A stretch of DNA of 47,636 bases, taken from contig NZ_SNYJ01000006.1 of the NCBI RefSeq assembly GCF_004363045.1, forward strand, positions 3,249 through 50,884. The letters are read 5' to 3'. Source of the stretch: Aureibacillus halotolerans. GTDB taxonomy: Bacteria; Bacillota; Bacilli; Bacillales; DSM-28697. Of the stretch, positions 16,523 through 24,843 are shown one piece after another. Positions within the stretch are counted from its first letter, which is position 1. The number at the start of each line of letters is the position of its first letter. Made by a program: the position numbers and the translations under genes. The notes under the pieces are model-generated. The model saw nothing but the letters and a program-made list of their open reading frames with translations. It was not told the DNA's origin and did not search any database.

Positions 16523-17910
16523 GCATGTGTCTCCCCTTTTAACGCATGAAGCATAGGTGCAAATTTCAATTCCGTTTCTTCCACTTCAGATGCTGGATCT
16601 GATGCTTCGACAATCCCACATCCTGCATACAGTGAGGCGGTTTTTCCTTGGAGCACTCCTGACCGGATAGCGACGGCAAACTCACCGTCACCTTCTTGAT
16701 CGATCCAGCCAATCGGTGCAGCATACCAGCCACGATCAAAAGTTTCATGGTGAGCAATTTTCTCTACTGCCACTGACCTCGGCTTCCCTCCCATTGCTGG
16801 GGTTGGATGCAGCCGTGAGATCATGTCAAATAATGACACGCCTTCTTTTGTGATACCTTTCACAGGTGTATGCAAATGTTGCACCTTCCCCGCCTTCAGC
16901 AATGATGGTGTTTTTTGCACACTCACATCTAAACAAAACTCATTGAACATCTGAGCAATAGATTCTACAACAAAGTCATGCTCCGAACGGTTTTTTGCGT
17001 CTTGGAGCAATTCCTCTCCAAGACGGTCGTCTTCTTTTGTTGTGTGCCCTCGTTGGATCGTACCAGCCACACTTGAAGACTCCAAGGAATTCCCCATTTT
17101 TCGGACGAGTTGTTCTGGTGTTGCACCGAGAAATGTGCTCTCCCCATAATTCAACGCAAAAATGTATCCTTGTGGGTGATTGCTATCCAATTGTTTCAAC
17201 ACCATTGTCGGATCAACAGTTTGGTTGGCACGCAATATTTTACGTCGCGCAAGGACAACCTTTTGTAATAAGCCTTCTTTCATTTCCGACGTCAGCGACG
17301 AAATGGCATTCTTCCATGCGTCAATATGCTGATCGGTTTCAGGATTCCATGTGATCTCTGCTAGGTTAGCACCTAAAGGCGTGATAGATCGAAGTTTTTT
17401 CCGCACCTTTGAATAAAATTGCAGCACTTGCTTTACGTCTTCCTCTTTTGCAATGATTCTATTCATTGTCACCCAAGCTCTGCCGCTCTTCGAAGACACC
17501 ATAAGAGAAGGCAACACAAAGCGGACGGTAGGAAAATCCGTCCAGAATGCATCACGTTTTGCATTTTTATGATAAGACATTCCACCAAAAAGCAAGGGAC
17601 CTGTCCCTTTTTCCTTTGCATTCGATTGAACACTCAAATCAAGGCGCTTATGCCATGCCCTCTCAATTGCTTCAAGGTCATGGGAATCTGCCTCAAATGA
17701 CTCACAGACCCCACTATATCCAATAGACATATGGTCATCATCACGCCAAAATGCACGTTCGATTCCATCTTCTAATTGATAAAAATGAAACATGTCGATT
17801 GGTTCTATTTCTTCCGTCCAGCTTATCAGTATGGGGGTATTCTTTTCATGCGTAAGAACTATTCCATCAGCCAGCAGCTCTGTTAAGCTCCGTTGGCTTT
17901 TGTCAATCAA
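16519..17910 (-). CDS. menF: Menaquinone-specific isochorismate synthase MenF
   Basis: 463 residues. The C-terminal chorismate-binding domain shows LLQKVVLARRK near residue 215, the SSVAGTIQRG turn near residue 287, the HLHTPVKG segment near residue 355 and LHPTPAMGG near residue 378. It converts chorismate to isochorismate and diverts it to menaquinone. The start is TTG at 17910, 8 bases after a run of G (AAGGGGG); no better start is present. It is first in the five-gene men operon, with ATGA coupling to menD. The divergent gene menA lies 339 bases away across a region rich in TGTCA motifs. Confidence 0.95.
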   Translation of the reverse strand: MIDKSQRSLTELLADGIVLTHEKNTPILISWTEEIEPIDMFHFYQLEDGIERAFWRDDDHMSIGYSGVCESFEADSHDLEAIERAWHKRLDLSVQSNAKEKGTGPLLFGGMSYHKNAKRDAFWTDFPTVRFVLPSLMVSSKSGRAWVTMNRIIAKEEDVKQVLQFYSKVRKKLRSITPLGANLAEITWNPETDQHIDAWKNAISSLTSEMKEGLLQKVVLARRKILRANQTVDPTMVLKQLDSNHPQGYIFALNYGESTFLGATPEQLVRKMGNSLESSSVAGTIQRGHTTKEDDRLGEELLQDAKNRSEHDFVVESIAQMFNEFCLDVSVQKTPSLLKAGKVQHLHTPVKGITKEGVSLFDMISRLHPTPAMGGKPRSVAVEKIAHHETFDRGWYAAPIGWIDQEGDGEFAVAIRSGVLQGKTASLYAGCGIVEASDPASEVEETELKFAPMLHALKGETHA

Positions 17911-17962
17911 TTGTAAGTCCCCCTTCTAATCCAAGTCATAGGGGTTCATCCCCTTTTTGTCT

Positions 17963-17990
17963 GTTATAGTTAGTACAGCAATCATATCAT
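17963..17990 (-). promoter_or_regulatory. Candidate promoter of the men operon
   Basis: On the minus strand ATGATA (17985-17990) and TATAAC (17963-17968) are separated by 16 bases, about 50 bases before the menF TTG start. Confidence 0.35.
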
Positions 17991-18086
17991 GTAATTAATG
18001 TGAGCCATTCAATTTTTCTCATACGCCATTTCACGCATTGTAATCTACGATGTGGCAGTGTGAGAACCCTTCTAAGATACACCTCG

Positions 18087-18173
18087 TGTCAGAGAAGTGT
18101 CAATAACAAGCTATACTTTCGATTGACACCAATCGCGCATTTTCCTAAACTTAAATATGAACGATTCGTGTCA
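18087..18173. promoter_or_regulatory. Cluster of TGTCA motifs between menF and menA
   Basis: The 339-base divergent region 17911-18249 has no gene. It contains GTGTCAAT (18097-18104) and its perfect inverted copy ATTGACAC (18122-18129), 17 bases apart. Further TGTCA motifs lie at about 18087 and 18169. Part of the inverted repeat serves as the menA -35 box. The arrangement suggests an operator, but no regulator is identified. Confidence 0.4.
18123..18151 (+). promoter_or_regulatory. Sigma-A promoter of menA
   Basis: Consensus TTGACA and TAAACT are separated by 17 bases, roughly 100 bases upstream of the menA start. Confidence 0.6.
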
Positions 18174-18249
18174 CTCAATTATATAGGTAATGGAGAATCG
18201 GTCTGCTATACAATTGGTCTGATCGATTTAAGAAAGGACGTCGGCATAC

Positions 18250-19182
18250 ATGCAAGACAACTTTGATCAAAAAAAGGTGGTTTCAACAAAGCGGCAAACT
18301 GGCATATGGTGGCACATGCTTCGCCCCCATACATTGACGGCATCCTTTGTACCTGTCGCTCTAGGAACTGCGCTTTCCTTAAATGTTTCATCTTTACACT
18401 GGCCTTTATTTTTCGCCATGATGCTTTCGTGTATCATGATTCAAGCTGCGACAAACATGTTTAATGAATACTTTGATTTCAAACGTGGTCTGGACAATGA
18501 CCGCTCCGTTGGAATAGGTGGAGGCATTGTACGAGAAGGGGTTATACCTAAAACGGTGCTGAAGGTTGCCTTTAGTTTATTTGCATGCTCTGCACTTATA
18601 GGTGTTTACATCTGTCTCGAAACAACATGGTGGATTGCACTCGTGGGTATTGTTTGCATGGCTGCTGGCTACTTCTATACAGGCGGTCCATACCCAATTG
18701 CCTACACACCCTTCGGAGAAATCGTTTCAGGCTTTTTTATGGGCTTTGTCATTATTATGATCTCCTTTTATGTGCAAACAGAAACCATTAGCTATTTAAG
18801 TATTTTACTTTCCATCCCTGTGTCCCTCCTTATCGGAGCTATTTTATTGTCTAACAACATCCGTGACCTGGACGGAGATAAAGAAAATGGACGAAAAACA
18901 CTTGCTATTTTAATTGGTCGAAAAAACGCCATCATTTTGCTGACTACGCTGTTTATATTATCCTACTGCTGGATCATTACGCTTGTTGTTGTTGGGATGA
19001 CTCCCGTCTGGTCATTGCTTGTTTTATTCAGCACACCGAAGGCTTTTGAAGCATCAAAAGGGTTTAAAGGAAAAACGATGCCGATTCAAATGATGCCTGC
19101 AATGAAGGCGACGGCACAAACGAATACAATGTTTGGATTTCTTTTATCAGCCGGGCTCTTGATTAGCCATTTAGTTGGGTAA
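18250..19182 (+). CDS. menA: 1,4-dihydroxy-2-naphthoate polyprenyltransferase MenA
   Basis: 310 residues of the UbiA superfamily with about eight or nine hydrophobic membrane helices. The first Asp-rich motif is NMFNEYFDFKRGLD (about residues 68-82), the second is NNIRDLDGDKENGR (about residues 203-216). It attaches the polyprenyl tail to DHNA at the membrane, giving demethylmenaquinone. An AGAAAGGA ribosome binding site is 11 bases before the ATG. As in B. subtilis it stands apart from the other men genes; here it is divergent from them. A terminator follows at 19204. Confidence 0.95.
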   Translation: MQDNFDQKKVVSTKRQTGIWWHMLRPHTLTASFVPVALGTALSLNVSSLHWPLFFAMMLSCIMIQAATNMFNEYFDFKRGLDNDRSVGIGGGIVREGVIPKTVLKVAFSLFACSALIGVYICLETTWWIALVGIVCMAAGYFYTGGPYPIAYTPFGEIVSGFFMGFVIIMISFYVQTETISYLSILLSIPVSLLIGAILLSNNIRDLDGDKENGRKTLAILIGRKNAIILLTTLFILSYCWIITLVVVGMTPVWSLLVLFSTPKAFEASKGFKGKTMPIQMMPAMKATAQTNTMFGFLLSAGLLISHLVG

Positions 19183-19203
19183 TCGATGTATACTTGGAAT
19201 AAA

Positions 19204-19228
19204 GGCGGTCATAAAAGACCGTCTTTTT
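19204..19228 (+). terminator. Terminator of menA
   Basis: GGCGGTC pairs with GACCGTC (one G-T pair) around a 6-base loop, followed by five T. Confidence 0.8.
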
Positions 19229-19327
19229 AGAGTGTAAATAAGGACCATTGAAAGGCACGGTTGCCAGTAGAGCAAACTCAACAAAAAAATGAGGGTTTCA
19301 TTTCACATTGAAAGGCAGTGGCCTTAA

Positions 19328-19702
19328 ATGAGCATGCTTGAATTATTGCAGGTGAAGAAAGTTAGCGTTAGCGCAGAGGAAGTCATTTTAGAAATGCCTG
19401 TCAACGAAAACGTACATCAACCAATGGGCTATCTCCATGGTGGGGCCTCTGTTTTTCTTGCCGAAACAGCAGCGAGTCTCGGGGCTCTTGAACATTGTGA
19501 ACAGGGACTACTCCCTGTTGGGTTAGAGATCAATGCCAACCACATACGTCCTATGAAGGAAGGAATATTGGTCGCAAAAGCAACTCCCGTGCACAAAGGA
19601 AAAACAACGATGGTGTGGGAGATAAAGTTAACGACAAAAGAAACTCATGCCCTTATTTGTCTGTCGCGATGCACAATTGCTCTGAAGGCACCTCGTGCAT
19701 GA
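19328..19702 (+). CDS. Hotdog-fold thioesterase, probable DHNA-CoA hydrolase (MenI-like)
   Basis: 124 residues of the PaaI/4HBT hotdog family. The helix motif is HGGASVFLAETAASLGA at about residues 37-53, with the catalytic Glu in LAE, as in E. coli MenI (YdiI) and Bacillus YuxO. ANHIRPMKEG and the following strands complete the fold. MenI-type enzymes release DHNA from DHNA-CoA before MenA acts; the position 145 bases after menA supports that role. This is inference, since related hotdog enzymes act on other acyl-CoAs. The ribosome binding site (AAAGGCAGTGG) is modest, and a second in-frame ATG is at 19334. Confidence 0.75.
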   Translation: MSMLELLQVKKVSVSAEEVILEMPVNENVHQPMGYLHGGASVFLAETAASLGALEHCEQGLLPVGLEINANHIRPMKEGILVAKATPVHKGKTTMVWEIKLTTKETHALICLSRCTIALKAPRA

Positions 19703-19758
19703 TTAAGCTTGTAAATGTCCATACTACCCCAAACGACTGTTGAAAAAAGTGAGGGTAG

Positions 19759-20424
19759 ATGATGCTTACAAACGATCAGCAAAAAGAACTGCACCAAAGT
19801 TTGTTGGATAGACTTGATGAAATTGAAGCAGAACAACGGAATGAGAAACAACATGACCAGAATGCCCGAACCGAATTATCAACCTACGATAATCATCCAG
19901 CGGATTCTGGAACTGAACTTTTTGAACGCGAAAAGGACATGGCCTTACACACGCATTTGGAAAAAGAAAAAAACGACATCCTCACTGCTTTACAACGGAT
20001 AGAAACAGGGCAGTATGGACGATGTGAAATCAGCGGGAAAGCCATTCCCTTTGAACGCTTACAAGCAATCCCGACGGCAACCACTATTAGAGACGCAGAG
20101 AAGCACAACCAACCTGCTTCAGATCGGCCGGTTGAAGAAGACAATTTGTCACCATCTCGAACGTATTTTCCTCAACATGACGGTGAAGACGCTTGGCAAG
20201 TGGTTGAGGCCTATGGAACATCCGATACACCAGCTGACCTTTTTGATCCGGATATTTATGATTACGACAGTATGACCTTGTACCAGGATGAACAAGAAGG
20301 TGCGGTTGAGGCGTACGAAACCTTCACTGCAAGCAAATCAATAGACGGATCAGGCAAAAGAGCTGTTCCTTCCAGAAGTCATGAGGCGTATGAACAATCC
20401 ATTGATGACAACCATTCCGATTAA
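19759..20424 (+). CDS. yteA: DksA/TraR family protein YteA
   Basis: 221 residues: N-terminal coiled-coil (about 5-85, with ADSGTELFEREKD), then the DksA-type C-terminal block YGRCEISGKAIPFERLQAIP at about 91-110. Only one Cys of the usual four zinc ligands remains, as in other Bacillus YteA proteins, so the fold is probably metal-free. The long acidic tail is unstructured. DksA-like proteins bind the RNA polymerase secondary channel; YteA's exact role is unknown. Tandem ATGs follow GAGGGTAG; the second (19762) has better spacing. A terminator follows at 20440. A paralogue lies at 21654-22187. Confidence 0.85.
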   Translation: MMLTNDQQKELHQSLLDRLDEIEAEQRNEKQHDQNARTELSTYDNHPADSGTELFEREKDMALHTHLEKEKNDILTALQRIETGQYGRCEISGKAIPFERLQAIPTATTIRDAEKHNQPASDRPVEEDNLSPSRTYFPQHDGEDAWQVVEAYGTSDTPADLFDPDIYDYDSMTLYQDEQEGAVEAYETFTASKSIDGSGKRAVPSRSHEAYEQSIDDNHSD

Positions 20425-20439
20425 TAGTAGTACTTTAGC

Positions 20440-20478
20440 AGCGTTCTAGATCAGTGACTGATCAGGAACGCTTTTTTT
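20440..20478 (+). terminator. Terminator of yteA
   Basis: AGCGTTC pairs with GAACGCT; the loop contains a second small palindrome (GATCAGTGACTGATC). Seven T follow. Confidence 0.85.
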
Positions 20479-20493
20479 ATAAAAAGCGAATCG

Positions 20494-20521
20494 TTTACAT
20501 TACGGCTCTCAGTGGTAAAGA
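20494..20521 (+). promoter_or_regulatory. Candidate promoter of the methyltransferase gene
   Basis: TTTACA and TAAAGA are separated by 16 bases, 30 bases upstream of the start codon. Confidence 0.45.
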
Positions 20522-20551
20522 AGGGAAAGACGTGAAAGCGAGTGGTGAAAG

Positions 20552-21598
20552 ATGAAGCTCCGTGAATATAAACAAATGGCACACGCAAGAAAGTGGATGA
20601 AAAAAAACATGCCTATATTAACAACATGGCACGCCTATGTTGGCTATGAGCTTGATTTGTTTACCACCTTCAAAAAACCGATTTCTCTTCAAACAGCGGC
20701 AGATCAACGTAATTTATCTCAAGATCTGCTTGCACGGTGGGTGGACGTCGGCCTGGCGGTTGGGCATTTAAAAGAAAAACAACAGCTGATTCAAGTAAAA
20801 AACTACAATAAAATGCCAGTAAAGAAAACCAAAACGAACATGAGTGGCATTCTTTTAAAAGAGATGATGGAGCTTCATATTCCTACCCTTCTCTCCTACC
20901 CAGAATTGATGAGACAGAAATCGAAGCAAGAATTTAATGCAGACAAGCATGGAGAGATTGTCGCAGAAACGTCCTCCCTCTTGGAAGGACTTGCACTAAA
21001 AAAACTTTATAAGGTGGTTAAAAAACGTAACAGTCAGTCTGTGCTGGATATAGGCTGTGGGCATGGAGGCTACTTATCAAAGCTTGCTGAAAAATTTCCT
21101 GAGTTATCGCTAACTGGGATAGATATAAATGAAACTGTTATCGAAGAAGCGAAGCATCGAAACGCAAACCAAAACATTCGCTTCATGAATGAGAATGTGA
21201 TGTCTATGCCGCAAACGGAGGAACGGTTTGATATCGTAATGATGAACAATGTGTTCCATTACATCGCCCCTTCACAGAGACAAAAGCTTTTTGAAAAAGC
21301 AGCACAGCTTCTCTCACCTAATGGCCAGCTTTTTATTGTGACACCAATTAAAAACCCGAAGCACGGCAAGCCCTTTTCTAGTGCGTTTAACAGCTTTTTC
21401 ACCGCCTTTGAAAACTTATACCCTCTTCCATCAGCGAAAGAAATTCATCAGTTTTCAAAAACCGCTCATACAAAGCCAGTGAACTCTACGTCAATCGTTC
21501 GAGAAGGAGGTTGGTATGTTTTTATTTTGGAAAACAAACGGAAAGAAGTAGCTATGTTGAAGCCAATCACAACCCAGACACGGGTGCCAGTAAAATAA
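20552..21598 (+). CDS. Class I SAM-dependent methyltransferase with N-terminal winged-helix-like domain
   Basis: 348 residues. Residues 1-100 look like the dimerisation/winged-helix domain of small-molecule O-methyltransferases (LQTAADQRNLSQDLLARWVDVG). A Rossmann methyltransferase domain follows, with motif I VLDIGCGHGGYLSKLAEKFP near residue 164, GIDINETVIEEAKHR near residue 190 and DIVMMNNVFHYI near residue 228. This architecture suggests a specialised-metabolite or ubiquinone/menaquinone-like substrate, but nothing identifies it. The ribosome binding site is weak (GTGGTG). The gene is monocistronic, with its own promoter candidate and a bidirectional terminator. Confidence 0.75.
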   Translation: MKLREYKQMAHARKWMKKNMPILTTWHAYVGYELDLFTTFKKPISLQTAADQRNLSQDLLARWVDVGLAVGHLKEKQQLIQVKNYNKMPVKKTKTNMSGILLKEMMELHIPTLLSYPELMRQKSKQEFNADKHGEIVAETSSLLEGLALKKLYKVVKKRNSQSVLDIGCGHGGYLSKLAEKFPELSLTGIDINETVIEEAKHRNANQNIRFMNENVMSMPQTEERFDIVMMNNVFHYIAPSQRQKLFEKAAQLLSPNGQLFIVTPIKNPKHGKPFSSAFNSFFTAFENLYPLPSAKEIHQFSKTAHTKPVNSTSIVREGGWYVFILENKRKEVAMLKPITTQTRVPVK

Positions 21599-21607
21599 GA
21601 GATAAAA

Positions 21608-21642
21608 AAACGCCTACTCTGCTTCCATGAGTAGGCGTTTTT
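21608..21642. terminator. Bidirectional terminator
   Basis: AAACGCCTACTC pairs with GAGTAGGCGTTT around a 9-base loop, with an A-run before and a T-run after. It serves the methyltransferase (plus) and the DksA-like gene (minus), whose stop codons face each other. Confidence 0.9.
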
Positions 21643-21653
21643 CCGTATGATCG

Positions 21654-22187
21654 TTACTCTTTCGTTGATGAAGGGAAATCTATCTTTCCTTCTTCATCGT
21701 CGGTTGGTCTATCTTGATAGGCATCCTGCTCTTGCTCAAGACGATCAATCGTCTCATTTCGCGGGTCATACAGCCCCGCCTTTTCCGTTTCCTGCGAAGT
21801 GGCGGGCTGAGATTGTTTCTCCACTTTTTCCTGTGCCTCGACGGTCCGTAATGCGAAGGGCATTGCCATTAAACGATCCACTGGAATTGGTTCATTGGTC
21901 TCTTTACAGTACCCGTATGTCCCGTCTTCCAGACGCTGCAATGCTTCATTGACGTCATCAAGTATACCTTCATCATGCTGTGCAAGCGCGATGGCCTTTT
22001 CACGATCATATAACTCAGTCGCCATGTCTGCAGCATGATTGTCTGCACTTGCTGGCACATCGCCGTAACTCTCTGCTAGAGATTGGTCTTTAACTCCACT
22101 TTTGTCTTGACGATTTTCAACAGCGTTTTTTATTTCAAGCAGTTGTTGTTTAAGTGTGTTTCGTTGTGAATCAGTCAAATGGCTCAT
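21654..22187 (-). CDS. DksA/TraR-like protein, YteA paralogue
   Basis: 177 residues with the same plan as yteA: an N-terminal coiled-coil (NHAADMATELYDREKAIAL near residue 49) and the C-terminal block YGYCKETNEPIPVDRLMAMP at about 91-110. It again has a single Cys instead of a four-Cys zinc finger, followed by a shorter acidic tail. It may be the counterpart of YocK/YlyA-type RNA polymerase-binding proteins of Bacillus, some of which act during sporulation. The assignment within the family is open. The start codon has a GGAGGG ribosome binding site. It lies 49 bases downstream of the tlpA-like gene on the same strand. Confidence 0.8.
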   Translation of the reverse strand: MSHLTDSQRNTLKQQLLEIKNAVENRQDKSGVKDQSLAESYGDVPASADNHAADMATELYDREKAIALAQHDEGILDDVNEALQRLEDGTYGYCKETNEPIPVDRLMAMPFALRTVEAQEKVEKQSQPATSQETEKAGLYDPRNETIDRLEQEQDAYQDRPTDDEEGKIDFPSSTKE

Positions 22188-22236
22188 TCTAAATCCCTCC
22201 TAATCAACTATTCCTCAGTTTGAGACGTAACAAACA

Positions 22237-22866
22237 TCAGGATGTTGGGAGTAGTTCAGTGAGCATTTTTTCAGTAAGGGGGCCACGACGCTCATACGTT
22301 AGTTTTCCGTCTGCATCGATCATAAATGTGACTGGCAAGTAATAGGCCCTGTAATCCGGTATCACTTCTGATTTTGTGTCATACACGACGGGGAACGTAA
22401 ACCCATTTGCACGTACAAAATTGACGGCATCCTTTTTGCTCCGCTCTGTCGTCGTAGCGTTCACTGTTAATAATTGAACGCTCGGGTTTTCAGATTCGTA
22501 ATAGTCTTGGAACACGGGCATTTCTTCCTTGCATGGTTCACACCATGATGCCCAAAAGTTAAGCAACACTGGTTTCCCTCGATAATCTGACAGGCGAACT
22601 GTCTCACCGTCTGCATTTTTCAAGGAGAAATCCGGGGCAAGCTCCCCCACTTTAAGTGTTGATTTTATTTGTTCAGCGTCTGGCCCTGTCAACAGGACAG
22701 GTTCAGAGCTATTATTGTCGTTGTCCTTGTCTATCCAAAAAAACATGGACGACATGACAGCACTTGCTTGTACTTCGTTGTTCTTTGCCCAATCGATAAC
22801 GCCCCAAACGACAAGGCCAACAAGGAACAGCGATACAAAGACTCTCCGCCAAAGTGTTCTAGACAT
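22237..22866 (-). CDS. Membrane-anchored thiol-disulfide oxidoreductase (TlpA/ResA type)
   Basis: 209 residues. An uncleaved N-terminal anchor at about residues 9-25 places the thioredoxin domain (about 70-209) outside the membrane. The active site is WCEPCKEEMP with C109 and C112, and a cis-Pro occurs in YLPVTFMID near residue 187. The spacer between anchor and domain is longer than in ResA and carries an Asp/Asn-rich stretch. ResA/StoA/TlpA proteins keep cytochrome c apoprotein or spore-cortex enzymes reduced. No cytochrome biogenesis gene adjoins, so the target is unknown. The ribosome binding site is moderate (AGGTG). Confidence 0.85.
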   Translation of the reverse strand: MSRTLWRRVFVSLFLVGLVVWGVIDWAKNNEVQASAVMSSMFFWIDKDNDNNSSEPVLLTGPDAEQIKSTLKVGELAPDFSLKNADGETVRLSDYRGKPVLLNFWASWCEPCKEEMPVFQDYYESENPSVQLLTVNATTTERSKKDAVNFVRANGFTFPVVYDTKSEVIPDYRAYYLPVTFMIDADGKLTYERRGPLTEKMLTELLPTS

Positions 22867-23082
22867 TCGCCTCGCACCTCATTTCAACCTGATTTCCACC
22901 TTATTGTACGCCAAACCATGAAATGTTCATACAGAAAAGTTGTTGCCTTTGTTACGATACCGTGAAGAGTTTCAGCAAGGGGCAAATTTTAACTGCGTTC
23001 ACTTATTGAACAAGTTAATCCATAAGACTACAATGCGTGGAAATAACGATTATTAGACAGTATAGAAATAAGGGGCAAGCAT

Positions 23083-23112
23083 AAAAAAACGTGCCGAATT
23101 GGCACGTTTTTC
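23083..23112 (-). terminator. Terminator of the 23114-23422 gene
   Basis: On the minus strand AACGTGCC pairs with GGCACGTT around a 5-base loop and is followed by seven T. It begins directly after the stop codon. Confidence 0.85.
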
Positions 23113-23113
23113 A

Positions 23114-23422
23114 TTATAAAATCCCTAGCGATTCAATCTTTGTTTTTGTTTCGGTTGTGCCTAGCTCATGGAGAAATTTGAATAAGTGAACAAACGAACG
23201 ATCATGTTGCTTTTGTTCTTCTCGTGAGTAGGATTCATCAAGTGGTGTGAGAAAGAAAGCTTTCGCATCAAATTGATGCTCCTTCGTCTCGTCCAGATAT
23301 CGTTCAAGCTTTGCACGTTCCTCTTCATTTGCGTGAACCTCATACGTCACTTCATTGTCAGGGACGTCTACCGTTTGCATTTCACCCGTTTGCACATTTA
23401 CGAAAAAGGTTTGTTTTCCCAT
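23114..23422 (-). CDS. Small conserved Bacillus protein, paralogue of 10710-11021
   Basis: 102 residues, very acidic and soluble. It follows the same order of segments as the protein at 10710-11021: N-terminal beta segment with a Gln/Thr-rich turn, EVHANEEERAKLERYL, then a C-terminal HDRSFVHLFKFLHELG helix. Identity is low but length and motif order agree. No enzymatic motif is visible; the function is unknown. An AGGAG ribosome binding site precedes the ATG, and a strong terminator immediately follows the stop codon. Confidence 0.7.
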   Translation of the reverse strand: MGKQTFFVNVQTGEMQTVDVPDNEVTYEVHANEEERAKLERYLDETKEHQFDAKAFFLTPLDESYSREEQKQHDRSFVHLFKFLHELGTTETKTKIESLGIL

Positions 23423-23530
23423 CCTTGGATCACTCCTGATTTTATCATCCGCATTTTCGGTGGACTAAATCCTTGGCGTCCTTCCTAGAAATGCTTGGTT
23501 ATTAGGAGGTATACCCGAACCCTATTCCTT

Positions 23531-24601
23531 CTAACCGTTTTCGTTACGCGCCTCACGAATACCAGAGATTATCGCATTTACAGCGACTTTAATAACAGCG
23601 TATAAAGGCACAGCGAGGAGAATACCGATGAAACCGAAGACTGAGCCCATCGCAAGAATGATCAAGATGACAGTCACTGGGTGAATATTAAGTCGGTCCC
23701 CTAAAATTTTCGGAGAAACGAGATTCCCTTCAGACTGCTGAACAATAACAAAGACGATCAACACCTTTACGATCATAAAGGTACCATCTGGTATGGCGAT
23801 CACAATCGCTGGGAGAATCCCTAAAAAAGGACCTAGGAATGGGATAAACGATGTGACTAATGCAAATAAAGCAAGCACTGCTGCGAAAGGGAGGCCTATC
23901 AACAAATACCCACAAAACATAAGGACACCAATGACCGTTGCGACAAGCATTTGACCGAGCACGTAAGCTTGCACGGTTCCATCCATCTCGCGTAGGGCGT
24001 CCCCGACTTGATTTTCATACTTTCTTGGGGACCACTTTAGCAATGATGGATACACTTTATGATCATCCTTAAGAAGGTAGAAAAGAATAAATGGAATAAC
24101 AACAGCGACTGTAATGGCGCTCGTCACAGCACCAGCGATACTAAACACATTATTTCCTATGGTTCCTAAGGAGTTTTGCAGGAAATTGAGGACGTTATCA
24201 CGAATTTCCGTCACCGGTGCACTATTAAAATCAACCATCGCAAGCAAATTATTAAATTGTTCTTCACCAGCTGCAAGAATAATTGGCCATTGATTTACTA
24301 AATCTTGGAACTGAGCAGTTAAAAAACCTCCTACTCCGGTGATCGCAAAAGCCATCGCCCCTACGATTACAACAAAGATGATTAAAATGGACAATGAACG
24401 CCATATGTATTGAGACAGCCACCTCACAACTGGACGTAATATGTAATAAAGAATTCCAGCTAGAAGTATTGGCGTAAGCATTGTCGTCAAAAACGTTAAT
24501 AAAGGTTCTATAAAAAACTGAACTTCACCGTATAACTTGATGGCCAACAGTAAAAGGACTGCGCCTACCAAATATTTGAACCAAGCTTTTTGATACCACA
24601 C
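23531..24601 (-). CDS. AI-2E family transporter (YueF/YrrI/YdbI type)
   Basis: 356 residues with the AI-2 exporter superfamily layout. Several N-terminal membrane helices are followed by an amphipathic soluble segment (about 95-150) and the conserved C-terminal block from IPFLGPFLGILPAI to PVTVILIILAMGSVFGFIGILLAVPL. Members include TqsA and sodium-proton antiporter-like proteins from halo- and alkaliphiles, so the substrate is not predictable. The frame reaches GTG 24610. GTG 24601 is preferred because the sequence GAGGTGAT, complementary to the 16S 3' end, lies just upstream. The neighbouring ppc is divergent. Confidence 0.85.
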   Translation of the reverse strand: MWYQKAWFKYLVGAVLLLLAIKLYGEVQFFIEPLLTFLTTMLTPILLAGILYYILRPVVRWLSQYIWRSLSILIIFVVIVGAMAFAITGVGGFLTAQFQDLVNQWPIILAAGEEQFNNLLAMVDFNSAPVTEIRDNVLNFLQNSLGTIGNNVFSIAGAVTSAITVAVVIPFILFYLLKDDHKVYPSLLKWSPRKYENQVGDALREMDGTVQAYVLGQMLVATVIGVLMFCGYLLIGLPFAAVLALFALVTSFIPFLGPFLGILPAIVIAIPDGTFMIVKVLIVFVIVQQSEGNLVSPKILGDRLNIHPVTVILIILAMGSVFGFIGILLAVPLYAVIKVAVNAIISGIREARNENG

Positions 24602-24843
24602 AAGCATCACCTCTTCTTAAAAAAGTTTACAATTTATTCTATCACAATCTCAAGTAAACACATCGACGCTCTATCTTTGCGTGAATTTTTTTCGTTTCTA
24701 TGGTAGTATGAGAAAAAATTATACTTATTTTTTTGAGTTTGAAATCTTGTCCTGAGCGCGATTCCTCTGATTGGAATATTGACGAATACCTATTCATGAC
24801 ATTTTAGTATGAACCATTTCAAAGCAAAAGGGTGAGATACTTT

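Noticed and set aside
17940-17954. Short hairpin AGGGG/CCCCT with T-run in the menF leader
   Set aside because: The stem is only 5 bp and the T-run is on the plus strand, where no gene ends; not counted as a terminator.
24832-24843. GTG start for ppc at 24832
   Set aside because: This GTG is within the ribosome binding site AAGGGTGAG; ATG 24844 has normal spacing.
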